NCBI RefSeq assembly: GCF_000784835.1
Contig: NZ_JSFH01000012.1
Span: forward strand, 248,001 to 312,000
Direction: 5' to 3'
From: Thermotoga sp. Mc24
GTDB lineage: Bacteria; Thermotogota; Thermotogae; Thermotogales; Thermotogaceae
Length of the DNA stretch: 64,000 nucleotides
In this document: piece after piece, positions 29,806-39,508 of the stretch
How the letters are laid out: every line of letters begins with the position of its first letter
Position numbering within the stretch: the first letter of the stretch is position 1
Position numbers and translations under genes: made by a program
The notes under the pieces: generated by a model
Told to the model about the DNA's origin: nothing
Database searches by the model: none
The model's input: the letters and a program-made list of their open reading frames with translations, nothing else

Positions 29806-32552
29806 ACGAAATCGTGGTGAAAGGAGCAAGAATTCACAATCTGAAAAACATAACCGTGAGGATTCCAAAGAACAGGCTTGTTGTCATAACGGGAGTTTCA
29901 GGATCGGGGAAGTCTTCACTCGCCATGGACACGATATACGCCGAAGGGCAGAGAAGATATCTGGAGTCACTTTCTACGTATGCGAGACAGTTCCTCGGCA
30001 ACCTGAAAAAACCCGATGTTGACGAGATAGAAGGGCTTTCCCCCGCCATAGCCATAGATCAGAAAACCGTCTCTCACAATCCCAGATCGACCGTTGGAAC
30101 GGTGACGGAAATTTACGATTACCTGAGGGTGCTCTACGCGAGGATAGGAAAAGCCCACTGCCCTGAGTGCGGAAGGCCTCTCGAGAAAAAGAGCATCGAT
30201 GAGATCCTTCAGGATTTGTTCAATTCTTTCAAAGAGGGGAGTCGAATCTACATACTCGCACCAGTTGCGACGGAGAAGAAAGGAACATTCAAAAAAGAGA
30301 TCGAAGAGTTCATCTCCAAAGGATTCGCGAGAATAGAAATAGACGGCGAGATTTACAGGCTCGAGGAAGTGCCGGAACTCGACAAGAACAAACGACACAC
30401 TGTGAAGCTGGTGGTCGATAGGTTGATCCTTGAAACCAGAAACGAACACAGGATACTGGACAGTCTCGAGCTAGCAATGAGGGAAGGAAAAGGATTCGTC
30501 GAGATCAGAAACGTCGACACCGGAGAATGCAAGATCTTCAGCGAAAACCTCATGTGCCCGGTGTGTGGTATCGGGTTTCCAGAGATCACACCAAAGCTGT
30601 TTTCTTTCAACAGTCCGTACGGTGCGTGTCCGAACTGTCACGGCCTCGGCTTCACATTTGAGGTGGATCCATCCCTCGTGATAGACGAAGAGAAGAGCGT
30701 TCTCGAAGGTGCGATCATTCCGTACAGATGGGACAGAAGGCTCTCGAGATGGGTCGCAAGGGAGATAGAAAAGCGAGGTGTTTCCCCTCACCTTCCCTTC
30801 AAAGATCTGCCTGAAGATGTGAAAGAGTTCATCTTGTACGGAGATGATCGTTTCGAAGGAGTGGTTCCAAAAGTTCAGAGGTGGCACAGAGAAACGGAAT
30901 CTCCCGAGATGAAGGAGTGGCTGGAAAAGAACTTCATCGTACAGAGAACCTGCTCCGTCTGCGGTGGGAAAAGACTGAACAGGGAAGCCCTCTCTGTGAA
31001 GATAAACGGTTTGAACATACACGAGTTCACCGAGCTTTCTATCTCAGAAGAACTCGAATTTTTGAAGAATCTGAATCTCACCGAAAGAGAGCGAGAAATC
31101 GTGGGAGAACTCCTGAAGGAAATAGAAAAAAGGCTCGAATTCCTCGTGGACGTTGGACTCGAATATCTCACTCTCTCCAGATCCGCCACCACACTCTCTG
31201 GAGGAGAATCTCAGAGAATAAGGCTCGCAACACAGATAGGTTCGGGTCTCACGGGAGTCATCTACGTTCTGGACGAGCCGACTATTGGACTCCACCCAAG
31301 GGACACAGAGCGACTGATAAAAACCCTCAAAAAGCTCAGAGATCTTGGAAACACGGTGATAGTGGTGGAACACGATGAGGAAGTGATCAGGAACGCTGAC
31401 CACATCATAGACATCGGACCGGGCGGGGGAACGAACGGTGGTCGGGTCGTCTTCCAGGGTACCGTGGATGAACTTTTGAAAAATCCAGACAGCTCTCTGA
31501 CGGGTGAATACCTCTCGGGGAAAAGAAAGATCGCAGTAAACAAAACGAGGCGGCTTCCTTACGCGTCTTTGAAGATCAAAGGCGTTCGTCACAACAATCT
31601 GAAGAACATAGACGTTGAGATTCCCCTCGGTGTCTTCGTCTGTGTCACGGGAGTGTCGGGATCTGGAAAATCTTCCCTCGTCATGGAAACGCTCTACCCG
31701 GCGTTGATGAATCTCCTTCACAAAACCAAACTTCCCGCTGGAGAATTCGATTCGATCGAAGGACACGAGAACATCGACAAGGTGATCGCGATAGATCAAT
31801 CTCCCATTGGAAGAACACCGAGGAGCAACCCGGCTACCTACACCAAGGTGTTCGACGAAATAAGAAGCCTCTTTGCCATGACCCCCGCTGCTAAGGCACG
31901 TGGTTACACCAAGAGCAGATTCAGCTTCAATCTGAAGGGAGGAAGATGTGAAGCCTGTCAGGGTCAGGGTTACGTGAAGATAGAAATGCTCTTCCTTCCC
32001 GATGTGTACGTGGAGTGCGATGTTTGCAAGGGAAAGAGATACAACAGAGAAACACTCGAGATAACCTACAAAGGAAAAAACATTTCTGATATACTCGATA
32101 TGACGGTGGATGAAGCGCTGGAGTTCTTCAAGAACATACCCTCTATAAAGAGAACGCTTCAGGTTTTGCACGATGTGGGCTTGGGATACGTGAAACTCGG
32201 GCAACCAGCCACCACCCTCTCCGGGGGTGAGGCGCAGAGAATCAAACTCGCCTCTGAGTTGAGAAAAAGAGATACGGGAAGAACCCTCTACATACTCGAC
32301 GAGCCAACTGTTGGACTTCACTTTGAAGACGTGAGAAAACTCGTGGAAGTTCTCCACAGGCTGGTAGATAGAGGAAACACCGTAATCGTGATAGAACACA
32401 ATCTCGATGTCATAAAAAACGCAGACCACATCATAGATCTCGGTCCTGAAGGTGGAAAAGAAGGTGGCTACATAGTTGCAACGGGAACACCAGAGGAAAT
32501 AGCAAAGAATCCTCACTCTTACACCGGAAGATTCTTGAAGAACGTGTTATAA
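29802..32552 (+). CDS. uvrA: Excinuclease ABC subunit A (UvrA)
   Basis: This is the damage-recognition ATPase of nucleotide excision repair, which loads UvrB. The protein has 916 residues, the usual length here. First Walker A is GVSGSGKSS at 31-39 and the second is near 617. Zinc-finger Cys pairs are at about 118, 252/276, 384 and 716/740. Two signature motifs (TTLSGGE) are present. GTG 29802 overlaps the DUF401 stop (GTGA) behind GGGGGTGATCC; an open frame reaching back to 29502 lies within the upstream gene and is not coding. Confidence 0.98.
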   Translation: MNEIVVKGARIHNLKNITVRIPKNRLVVITGVSGSGKSSLAMDTIYAEGQRRYLESLSTYARQFLGNLKKPDVDEIEGLSPAIAIDQKTVSHNPRSTVGTVTEIYDYLRVLYARIGKAHCPECGRPLEKKSIDEILQDLFNSFKEGSRIYILAPVATEKKGTFKKEIEEFISKGFARIEIDGEIYRLEEVPELDKNKRHTVKLVVDRLILETRNEHRILDSLELAMREGKGFVEIRNVDTGECKIFSENLMCPVCGIGFPEITPKLFSFNSPYGACPNCHGLGFTFEVDPSLVIDEEKSVLEGAIIPYRWDRRLSRWVAREIEKRGVSPHLPFKDLPEDVKEFILYGDDRFEGVVPKVQRWHRETESPEMKEWLEKNFIVQRTCSVCGGKRLNREALSVKINGLNIHEFTELSISEELEFLKNLNLTEREREIVGELLKEIEKRLEFLVDVGLEYLTLSRSATTLSGGESQRIRLATQIGSGLTGVIYVLDEPTIGLHPRDTERLIKTLKKLRDLGNTVIVVEHDEEVIRNADHIIDIGPGGGTNGGRVVFQGTVDELLKNPDSSLTGEYLSGKRKIAVNKTRRLPYASLKIKGVRHNNLKNIDVEIPLGVFVCVTGVSGSGKSSLVMETLYPALMNLLHKTKLPAGEFDSIEGHENIDKVIAIDQSPIGRTPRSNPATYTKVFDEIRSLFAMTPAAKARGYTKSRFSFNLKGGRCEACQGQGYVKIEMLFLPDVYVECDVCKGKRYNRETLEITYKGKNISDILDMTVDEALEFFKNIPSIKRTLQVLHDVGLGYVKLGQPATTLSGGEAQRIKLASELRKRDTGRTLYILDEPTVGLHFEDVRKLVEVLHRLVDRGNTVIVIEHNLDVIKNADHIIDLGPEGGKEGGYIVATGTPEEIAKNPHSYTGRFLKNVL

Positions 32553-32553
32553 T
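32548..32553 (+). promoter_or_regulatory. Possible -10 box for secG-tyrS
   Basis: TATAAT spans the uvrA stop codon, about 19 bases before the secG start. No good -35 box is seen, so this could be chance. Confidence 0.3.
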
Positions 32554-32571
32554 GCCCAGGGAGGTGTAGTG

Positions 32572-32802
32572 ATGAAGACGTTTTTCCTAATCGTTCACAC
32601 CATCATAAGCGTGGCTCTCATCTACATGGTCCAGGTACAGATGTCGAAATTCTCAGAGCTCGGTGGTGCCTTCGGAAGTGGAGGACTTCACACCGTTTTT
32701 GGAAGGAGGAAAGGCCTCGACACCGGTGGAAAGATCACTCTTGTCCTGTCTGTACTCTTTTTCGTTTCCTGCGTAGTAACAGCTTTCGTCCTAACGAGGT
32801 GA
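32572..32802 (+). CDS. secG: Preprotein translocase subunit SecG
   Basis: This small subunit of the SecYEG channel has 76 residues and two membrane helices (FFLIVHTIISVALIYMV and ITLVLSVLFFVSCVVTAFVL) joined by the family loop GGAFGSGGLHTVFGRRKG. GTG 32569 is too close to the Shine-Dalgarno GGGAGGTG; ATG 32572 is spaced five bases and preferred. It lies between uvrA and tyrS with tiny gaps. Confidence 0.95.
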   Translation: MKTFFLIVHTIISVALIYMVQVQMSKFSELGGAFGSGGLHTVFGRRKGLDTGGKITLVLSVLFFVSCVVTAFVLTR

Positions 32803-32806
32803 TGGG

Positions 32807-34012
32807 ATGACGCCGGAAGAACAGGTGAAAATTCTCAAAAGAAATGTTGTTGACCTCATAAGCGAAGAAGAACTCCTCGACAGAATAAAAAGAAAGGGAA
32901 AACTCCGCGTGAAACTCGGCGTGGATCCCTCAAGGCCCGATTTGCATCTGGGTCACGCGGTCGTTCTGAGGAAGTTGAGAGAGTTTCAAGAGCTCGGTCA
33001 CACGGTCGTTCTGATCATAGGAGACTTCACCGCACGCATTGGTGATCCCTCTGGAAGGAACGAAACGCGTCCCATGCTGACCAAAGAAGAGGTTCTGGAG
33101 AACGCAAAGACCTATCAGGAACAGGCCTTCAAGATACTGGATCCAGAAAGAACGGAGCTTCGATTCAACGGTGAATGGCTCGACAGGATGACCTTCGCGG
33201 ATGTGATCGTTCTGGCTTCAAAGTACACGGTTGCGAGGATGCTCGAGAGAGACGATTTCGCAAAGAGATTCAAAGAAGGCATTCCCATCGCCGTATCGGA
33301 GTTTCTGTACCCGCTCGCACAGGCCTACGATTCCGTTGCCATCCAGGCAGATGTGGAACTCGGCGGAACGGATCAGCTTTTCAACCTCCTTGTGGGAAGG
33401 AAGATACAGGAAGAATACGGTCAAGAGCCCCAGATCGTCATGACGATGCCGATCATCGAGGGAACAGACGGAAAATTGAAGATGAGCAAAAGCTACGGAA
33501 ACTACATCGCTTTCAACGATCCGCCCGAGGAGATGTACGGGAAACTCATGTCCATACCTGATGAACTCATCATAAAATACATGCACCTTCTCACGAACAT
33601 CCCAGAAGAAGTGATCGAAGAGTACGAGAAAAAGATGAAGGAAAAAACGATCAATCCACGAGACGTAAAGATGGTTCTCGCGTACGAAATAACCCGTTTC
33701 TTCCACGGAGAGGAAAACGCAAAGAAGGCCCAGGAACAATTCGTGAAAGTCTTTCAAAAGAAAGAAATTCCTGACGAGATGCCGGTCGTTGAGATTTCTC
33801 AGGATAAGAACATCGTGGATCTCCTCGTGGAGATAGGAGCTGCATCCAGCAAAAGTGAGGCTAAAAGACTCGTTTCTCAAGGTGGAGTGTACATCGACGG
33901 AGAGAGGATAGAGGACATAAAATTCACTGTAGAACCTGATGGAGAGCGAGTTTTGAAAGTTGGAAAGAGGAAGTTCTACAGAATATCAGGTGGAGAGACA
34001 AAAAAACTTTAG
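32807..34012 (+). CDS. tyrS: Tyrosyl-tRNA synthetase
   Basis: A class I synthetase of 401 residues. HLGH (46-49 in PDLHLGHAV) replaces HIGH; KMSKS is in KLKMSKSYGN; GGTDQLFNLLVGR lines the tyrosine pocket. The C-terminal S4 RNA-binding domain (about 335-400) contains SKSEAKRLVSQGGVYIDGE. ATG 32807 follows GAGGTGATGGG, four bases after secG. The leader has no T-box. Confidence 0.97.
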   Translation: MTPEEQVKILKRNVVDLISEEELLDRIKRKGKLRVKLGVDPSRPDLHLGHAVVLRKLREFQELGHTVVLIIGDFTARIGDPSGRNETRPMLTKEEVLENAKTYQEQAFKILDPERTELRFNGEWLDRMTFADVIVLASKYTVARMLERDDFAKRFKEGIPIAVSEFLYPLAQAYDSVAIQADVELGGTDQLFNLLVGRKIQEEYGQEPQIVMTMPIIEGTDGKLKMSKSYGNYIAFNDPPEEMYGKLMSIPDELIIKYMHLLTNIPEEVIEEYEKKMKEKTINPRDVKMVLAYEITRFFHGEENAKKAQEQFVKVFQKKEIPDEMPVVEISQDKNIVDLLVEIGAASSKSEAKRLVSQGGVYIDGERIEDIKFTVEPDGERVLKVGKRKFYRISGGETKKL

Positions 34013-34019
34013 AAAACTC

Positions 34020-34049
34020 TTGAATTTCCTTTGGACGGGATGGTATAAT
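34020..34049 (+). promoter_or_regulatory. Promoter of the toga outer-membrane protein genes
   Basis: TTGAAT (34020-34025), 18 bases, TATAAT (34044-34049), 46 bases before the Omp-alpha start. Strong, as expected for abundant envelope proteins. Confidence 0.75.
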
Positions 34050-34094
34050 CACCACAGGATTTAACTGTGATCAATGAGAAGGGAGGTTTGTCCC

Positions 34095-35297
34095 ATGAAG
34101 AGAGTTCTTCTTACCGTTGCAATGCTGTCCGTTTTCTTCTCAGCGATGTTCGCGTTCTTCCCTGATGTTCCAAAAGATCACTGGGCTTACGAGTACGTCT
34201 GGAAGCTGTGGCAGAGGGGTATCTTCATAGGTTATCCGGACGGCGAGTTCAAAGGGGACAGGTACATCACCAGATACGAAGCAGCGACTGCGGTGAGCAG
34301 GCTCCTCGATTTCATCGAACAGAAGATGCTTGCAGGTGCTTCAGGTGATCTGGCACAGGTTGTTGGAAATCTCTCCGACAAGTACATGGCCCTCGAGGAG
34401 AAGGTTAACGGTCTCACCGGCATACTGGACACTCTGGCATCCCAGATAGGTACCACTCAGGCCAATCTCACAGAAACCGAAAGAGAACTGCTCGAGAAGA
34501 TCGATTCTGTGAAAGAAGAGATCGAGATGGAGTTCGACAAAGAGATCTCGCTCAACAGAGAAGTTGTGAACAACATCGGGCTCAAACTTGGAAATCTCTC
34601 CAGAGACTACGAAAGATACAAGGAGAATGTGGACGCAAAGATCTCTGAAGTGAACGAAAAACTCGCAGCCCTTGAAAAGGACCTTGGAAACAAGATCGCC
34701 GATCTCGAAGGAATAGTCAATCTACACGAGAAAGACATCATAAACATTTACAACAAGATCAGTTCCGTTAACGAGGAACTCAACAACAAGATCGCCGCGA
34801 CAGAAGAGAAACTCTCCAGAAGAGACGAAGAAATCTCCGCAATGGTCGAACTCCACGAAAAGGACATCATAAACCTCTACAACAAGGTCGCTGCACTCAA
34901 CGAAGATCTCAGCAAAAAAATACTTGACACGAAAGCCGAACTTTCTGCTAAAATAGAGTCACAGGAGAAAACGCTGAACATGGTCTACACAAAACTCCTC
35001 GACACAGAAAGCAAATTGAACGATGAGATTTCCGCTCTCAAAGAAAAGGATGCAGAGATACAGAAGACGGTTGATCTTCATGAACAGGATATTGTCAACC
35101 TCTACGGAAAAACATCATCTCTCGAAGAAGAGCTCAACATGAAGTACAGTGAGACCAACGAAAAGATCGATCAGGTGAAGGCGGAACTCGAGAGCAAGAT
35201 CGAAAGCGTGAAGGCTTACAACAGAAATCTCAGTATTCTCACAGGCGCGTTCTTTGGAATTCTCGGTCTCATTCTGATTGCAATCAGTGGTAAATAA
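34095..35297 (+). CDS. ompA: Outer membrane protein Omp-alpha (toga tether, SLH-coiled-coil)
   Basis: The 400-residue protein has a signal peptide (MKRVLLTVAMLSVFFSAMFA), an SLH domain (about 21-75; DVPKDHWAYEYVWKLWQRGI) that binds the cell wall, a rod-like coiled coil, and a C-terminal membrane anchor (ILTGAFFGILGLILIAI). Within the rod, LHEKDIINxYNK-type segments recur at residues 210, 253 and 328. It spans the periplasm and holds the toga to the cell. ATG 34095 is behind GGGAGG; the upstream frame from 34074 lacks one. Confidence 0.95.
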   Translation: MKRVLLTVAMLSVFFSAMFAFFPDVPKDHWAYEYVWKLWQRGIFIGYPDGEFKGDRYITRYEAATAVSRLLDFIEQKMLAGASGDLAQVVGNLSDKYMALEEKVNGLTGILDTLASQIGTTQANLTETERELLEKIDSVKEEIEMEFDKEISLNREVVNNIGLKLGNLSRDYERYKENVDAKISEVNEKLAALEKDLGNKIADLEGIVNLHEKDIINIYNKISSVNEELNNKIAATEEKLSRRDEEISAMVELHEKDIINLYNKVAALNEDLSKKILDTKAELSAKIESQEKTLNMVYTKLLDTESKLNDEISALKEKDAEIQKTVDLHEQDIVNLYGKTSSLEEELNMKYSETNEKIDQVKAELESKIESVKAYNRNLSILTGAFFGILGLILIAISGK

Positions 35298-35331
35298 AAC
35301 CAAAATTTATTCTGAGGGGAGGTAAGATGTT

Positions 35332-36585
35332 ATGAAGAAGTTGCTCGCTCTTTTCCTGGTACTGGGTCTTTTAGTCACAGCAGCGTTTGCCTACGAAGAC
35401 GTCGTTAAAGTCAATGTCTCCGGAACTGGCTACTTCAACGCGTACCTCGACGAAGAAGGCATCGACCTCGAAGGTGGAATCAGTGATTTGTCTGTGTCCA
35501 TTTCTCCAAGCTCTGGCAGTGTAACAGCACCGGCTACCATTACAGCAGAGTTTTCCATTGACGTCCTTGGAAAAACAGCTTCTCTCAGCAAGATAGCCAT
35601 CACAACAGATCTGTTCGATCTCACTTACTACAACGATGATATCTATGGGGATGGCTATGTGTTCTACTACGTAGGAGACAGAACACTTGAATTCACACCA
35701 AAACTCGGTTTTGAAGGAATCTCTCTGACCGTATACTTTGCAGACATCGTTTCTGAAACGGACCTTACCGACGCTACAAACAATACCAACAACTACTTCG
35801 ACGATGCCGTTGCTCTGAAACTCGGCGTGACAAACCTTGATCTTCTCGATGCAACACTCTTTGGTGCGTTCTATGATACCGATACGAACAATGCTACAAG
35901 CGCGTATGGCTACGCTGCCCACTTGAACCTCACTGGAAAAGATATCCTTGAGAATCTTGTCGTTGATCTTGCCTACGCTTATGAAGCAACTAGCGTGTAT
36001 CTGGTTGAGGCACAGTACAGCAAGTCCTTTGAAATGGAACCTGTTACTCTGACTGTATCTCCACACTTTGTGTATTCTGAAGGAACTCCAACGTACTACG
36101 ACGATGATTCTATTGATGACGATGATTGGGCTGCTCCTTGGAACTCTAAATTCGTAGAAGTTGGTCTCAAAGCAGAAGCCGGTGTCACCGATGAGGTTAC
36201 ATTCGGCGTTGAACTGACACCGAAATATGACCTTGCTGCCAATTCCTTCAGTCTCCCCGTGGAACTTGCCCTTGCTTACGACTCCGATGTAGCAGATGCA
36301 AATGTGAAAGCTTCCTGGACCGATGCAGTTGCTTCTGCTACCGACGTTACGATCGATGCAGATCTTACAGTCACCGCTGTTGAAAACCTCACAGTCAAGG
36401 CAGCAGCAAGATATCTGGTTGCCAGCAACGAACTGGGTTACAATGTAGACGCCAGCTACGTCTACGGACCTCTCACAACAGGATTCTTCTTCGGAACATT
36501 GTTTGATTCCAACAGTGATGGTACCGCTGACATCAACGATTACTTCACCTGGTACCTGTACCTGAAAGCCTCCGTTGCATTCTAA
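35332..36585 (+). CDS. Omp-beta-like outer membrane beta-barrel protein of the toga
   Basis: The 417-residue protein has a signal peptide (MKKLLALFLVLGLLVTAAFA, cleaved before YEDV). The mature part is rich in alternating hydrophobic/polar strands, Tyr and Asp, poor in Lys, and ends in Phe, the usual signal for outer-membrane insertion. It is cotranscribed with Omp-alpha and is followed by a terminator. Its acidic, Ala/Thr-rich composition differs from its Lys-rich neighbours. Porin activity is inferred. A 411-residue antisense frame is a shadow. Confidence 0.88.
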   Translation: MKKLLALFLVLGLLVTAAFAYEDVVKVNVSGTGYFNAYLDEEGIDLEGGISDLSVSISPSSGSVTAPATITAEFSIDVLGKTASLSKIAITTDLFDLTYYNDDIYGDGYVFYYVGDRTLEFTPKLGFEGISLTVYFADIVSETDLTDATNNTNNYFDDAVALKLGVTNLDLLDATLFGAFYDTDTNNATSAYGYAAHLNLTGKDILENLVVDLAYAYEATSVYLVEAQYSKSFEMEPVTLTVSPHFVYSEGTPTYYDDDSIDDDDWAAPWNSKFVEVGLKAEAGVTDEVTFGVELTPKYDLAANSFSLPVELALAYDSDVADANVKASWTDAVASATDVTIDADLTVTAVENLTVKAAARYLVASNELGYNVDASYVYGPLTTGFFFGTLFDSNSDGTADINDYFTWYLYLKASVAF

Positions 36586-36606
36586 TCCAAAACCACAGCA
36601 AATCAA

Positions 36607-36636
36607 CCCCCGGCACTTGCCGGGGGTTTTGTTTTG
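36607..36636 (+). terminator. Terminator of the toga operon
   Basis: CCCCCGGC - ACTT - GCCGGGGG (36607-36626) followed by TTTTGTTTTG. The loop and the right arm also contain the -35 box of tRNA-Ser. Confidence 0.92.
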
Positions 36637-36645
36637 TTGTATAAT
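36617..36645 (+). promoter_or_regulatory. tRNA-Ser promoter overlapping the upstream terminator
   Basis: TTGCCG (36617-36622), 17 bases, TATAAT (36640-36645). The tRNA begins 9 bases after the -10 box. The -35 hexamer lies in the terminator hairpin of the porin gene. Confidence 0.7.
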
Positions 36646-36653
36646 TTAGAACT

Positions 36654-36742
36654 GGAGGCGTGTCCGAACTGGCTAAGGAGCCGGTCTTGAAAACCGGTGG
36701 GCCGGAAGGCCCGTGTGGGTTCGAGTCCCACCGCCTCCGCCA
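36654..36742 (+). tRNA. tRNA-Ser (anticodon TGA)
   Basis: An 89-nt cloverleaf with a long variable arm (GGGCCGGAAGGCCC). Acceptor GGAGGCG pairs with CGCCTCC; the anticodon arm CCGGT-CTTGAAA-ACCGG carries TGA; CCA is encoded. Confidence 0.98.
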
Positions 36743-36766
36743 GCCCCGCACGGGGCTTTTCTTTTT
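36743..36766 (+). terminator. Terminator after tRNA-Ser
   Basis: GCCCC - GCAC - GGGGC followed by TTTTCTTTTT, starting at the base after CCA. The next gene starts 14 bases later with no promoter between, so this stop is likely leaky. Confidence 0.85.
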
Positions 36767-36779
36767 AGGGGGTGAAAAC

Positions 36780-37304
36780 GTGAGAGCGCTTCTTGTGATA
36801 GACCTTCAGAGAGATTTCGTGGACAGAGGAGGTGCTCTCTACTTCGAAGGTGCGGAAAGGGTGATCGACCCCGTTTTGAAATGGGTTGAAGAGTTCAAAA
36901 AGGAGAACCTCCCCATCATCACCACCCAAGACTGGCATGATCCTGAAGACAGAGAATTCAGCCTCTGGCCGAAACACTGTGTTGCGAACACCGATGGTGC
37001 AAGACTCACCGAAAAGCTCGAGAAAGCCCTGGAAGACTATCCCAATCACTTCTCTGTGAAGAAAAACCGATACAGTGCCTTCTACAACACAAATCTTGAA
37101 AAGGTAATCAGGGACAACGAAATAGACGAAGTCTACGTCTGTGGAGTTGTAACACACATTTGTGTACTCTTCACCGTTGAAGAGTTGAGAAACAGGGATA
37201 TCCCTGTTAAAATAATCACTGAAGGCGTTGCTTCTTACGATGAAGGGCTTCACCGTTTTGCACTGAGAGAAATGAAAGAAATCTTAGGAGCAGAACTCAT
37301 CTGA
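36780..37304 (+). CDS. pncA: Nicotinamidase (PncA family)
   Basis: Hydrolyses nicotinamide to nicotinate for NAD salvage. The 174 residues show the isochorismatase-fold triad: D8 in VIDLQRDF, K94 or K95 in SVKKNRYSAF, and C128 in GVVTHICV. D51, H53 and H66 are the likely metal ligands. GTG 36780 follows GGGGGTGA. A longer frame passes through tRNA-Ser and is rejected. It sits directly before nicotinate phosphoribosyltransferase, so the two form one pathway. Confidence 0.93.
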   Translation: MRALLVIDLQRDFVDRGGALYFEGAERVIDPVLKWVEEFKKENLPIITTQDWHDPEDREFSLWPKHCVANTDGARLTEKLEKALEDYPNHFSVKKNRYSAFYNTNLEKVIRDNEIDEVYVCGVVTHICVLFTVEELRNRDIPVKIITEGVASYDEGLHRFALREMKEILGAELI

Positions 37305-37314
37305 GGTGATCAAT

Positions 37315-38610
37315 GTGAAAAGACTCAGTCCAGAGGTCTTCAAGGTTCCCATCGACCGCATCAGAAACGGTTACTACTCCGATATTTATTTCATAAACTA
37401 CGTGAAAGTCCTGAAGAAAGACAACCACCATCCACGGGTGTACTACCAGTTCTTTCCGAGAAAAGACGCTACTATCTGTGGAATTGACGAGGCTCTCGCC
37501 ATCTTGAAGTTCTGCACAGGATACTACAGAGACGAAGAAAAAGCAAGAGAGCTCTTCGAGGAGATCTTGAAAATAGACAAAGAAATGCAGGCAGCTTCAG
37601 TTGAAATGAACGTTCAGAGGATTCTGGAGCTCACTCAGAAAAAGTGGGACCTCAGATTGAAATTGAACGATCTGTGGGTTGACAAATGGGAAGAAATAGA
37701 AGTACACGCCCTCTACGACGGCGAGGAAGCGAAAGAAGGAGAGCCAGTAATGACGATAGAAGGAGATCCCACCTATTTCGGGTATCTTGAGACGGTTCTC
37801 CTTGGGGTGATTGCAAGAGCAACCAGCACGGCGACTGCCGTCAAGAAAGTAGTGAAAGCGGCGAGAGGAAAACCCGTGCTTTTCTTCAGCGCCCGTTTCG
37901 ATCACTACTGGGTCCAAGCAACGGACGGCTACGCAGCGCTCAAGGCCGGAGCTTTTGGAGTTTCGACGGACGCGAACGCGGACTACTGGGGCGTCAAATC
38001 GATGGGAACGATGCCGCATGCTCTGATAGCTTGCTACGACGGAAAGACCGAAGATGCTGCCATCGCGTTCGATATTCACATGGAGGAAGACGTGAACAGG
38101 ATCATTCTTGTGGACTGGGACAACGATGTGATAGGAACGACCTTCAGGGTCATCGAAAAATTCTACGAGTACGTGATGAAAAAGCCGTTCAAACTCGGAG
38201 TGACAGATCCTTCACCGATCATAGGTCCCGGAAAGAACAAGATATGGGGTGTGAGGTTCGACACTTCCGGGAATCTAAGAGATAAATCCGTGGTACCAAA
38301 GGACGAGTCTTCCTTTGGGGTGTGCCCGGAACTCGTCTGGAGAGCCCGTCAGGAGTTCGACAGAGTGGGGCTCAAGGATCTGAAGATAGTCGTCTCTGGA
38401 GGATTCGACGAGAAGAAGATAGATCTCTTCGAAAGACTCGGAGTTCCTGCAGATGCTTATGGTGTTGGATCTCGCCTTCTGAGGGAGAAAGTGGACATCA
38501 CAGCCGATATCGTTGAAGTCAATGGTAGACACTGTGCGAAGGTGGGAAGGTACAAGATAGAAAACCCCAGACTGAAAAAAGTGGAGAAGCGCTACTGGGA
38601 AGAAGAGTGA
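37315..38610 (+). CDS. pncB: Nicotinate phosphoribosyltransferase
   Basis: Converts nicotinate and PRPP to nicotinate mononucleotide. The 431-residue sequence has the type II PRTase barrel with [32 protein letters not shown]-like [12 protein letters not shown] and [11 protein letters not shown]. It resembles the archaeal-like form rather than E. coli PncB. GTG 37306 falls in the Shine-Dalgarno GAGGTGAT, so GTG 37315 is preferred. The upstream nicotinamidase supports the call; quinolinate phosphoribosyltransferase is a less likely alternative. Confidence 0.92.
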
Positions 38611-38623
38611 GGAGGTGGATGGA

Positions 38624-39505
38624 ATGGAAATCAAAAAGGGCACCTGGATCATAAAGAAAGGTTTTGCGGAGATGTTCAAGGGTGGCGTCATCATGGACGT
38701 CACCTCTGCTGAACAGGCAAAGATCGCAGAAGAAGCGGGAGCAGTCGCCGTCATGGCCCTCGAAAGGGTTCCCGCCGATATCAGAAAAGAAGGTGGAGTC
38801 GCAAGGATGGCTAGCATCGCAAAGATCAGAGAAATCATGGAAGCAGTGTCCATCCCTGTGATGGCGAAGGTGAGAATCGGTCACATAGCCGAAGCAAAGA
38901 TACTGGAGGAACTCGGAGTTGACTTCATCGACGAATCCGAAGTCCTCACACCAGCTGACGACAGGTTCCACATCAACAAACACGAATTCAAAGTGCCCTT
39001 TGTCTGCGGTGCAAGGGATCTCGGGGAAGCTCTCAGAAGAATAGCGGAAGGTGCAGCCATGATCAGAACGAAGGGAGAAGCCGGAACGGGAAACGTTGTA
39101 GAAGCAGTGAAGCACATGAGAAGGGTGATGGAACAGATAAAACAGGTGACGAAGATGGAAGACGAAGAACTCGTCGCTTACGGAAAAGAAATAGGAGCTC
39201 CCGTCGAGCTTCTCAGAGAGGTCAAGAGACTTGGAAGACTTCCCGTTGTGAACTTCGCAGCGGGTGGTGTGGCAACTCCTGCGGATGCGGCTCTCATGAT
39301 GATGCTCGGAGCAGATGGAGTGTTCGTGGGATCCGGTATCTTCAAGTCCAAGGATCCGAGAAAGATGGCGAAAGCCATGGTGCTGGCCGTTACCTACTGG
39401 GACAATCCAAGGATACTCCTCAAGATCTCCGAAGACATAGGAGAGCCGATGAGAGGGCTCGATGTCGAAGAACTCGAAGTGAGAATGCAGGAGAGAGGGT
39501 GGTAA
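38624..39505 (+). CDS. pdxS: Pyridoxal 5'-phosphate synthase subunit PdxS
   Basis: This is the synthase barrel that builds pyridoxal phosphate from ribose 5-phosphate, glyceraldehyde 3-phosphate and ammonia. The 293 residues show D25, catalytic K82 in [12 protein letters not shown], and [11 protein letters not shown] for phosphate binding. ATG 38624 is six bases after GGAGGTG, whereas the frame start GTG 38615 overlaps that site. It is followed 3 bases later by pdxT. Confidence 0.99.
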
Positions 39506-39508
39506 AGA

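Noticed and set aside
31044-32516. A 490-residue open frame on the minus strand opposite uvrA
   Set aside because: The opposite strand has the full UvrA domain set with Walker and zinc motifs; the frame is a codon-bias shadow with no family match or ribosome site.
35371-36606. A 411-residue open frame opposite the Omp-beta-like gene
   Set aside because: Cys-rich composition, no ribosome site, and it is the complement of a signal-peptide protein with a strong start.
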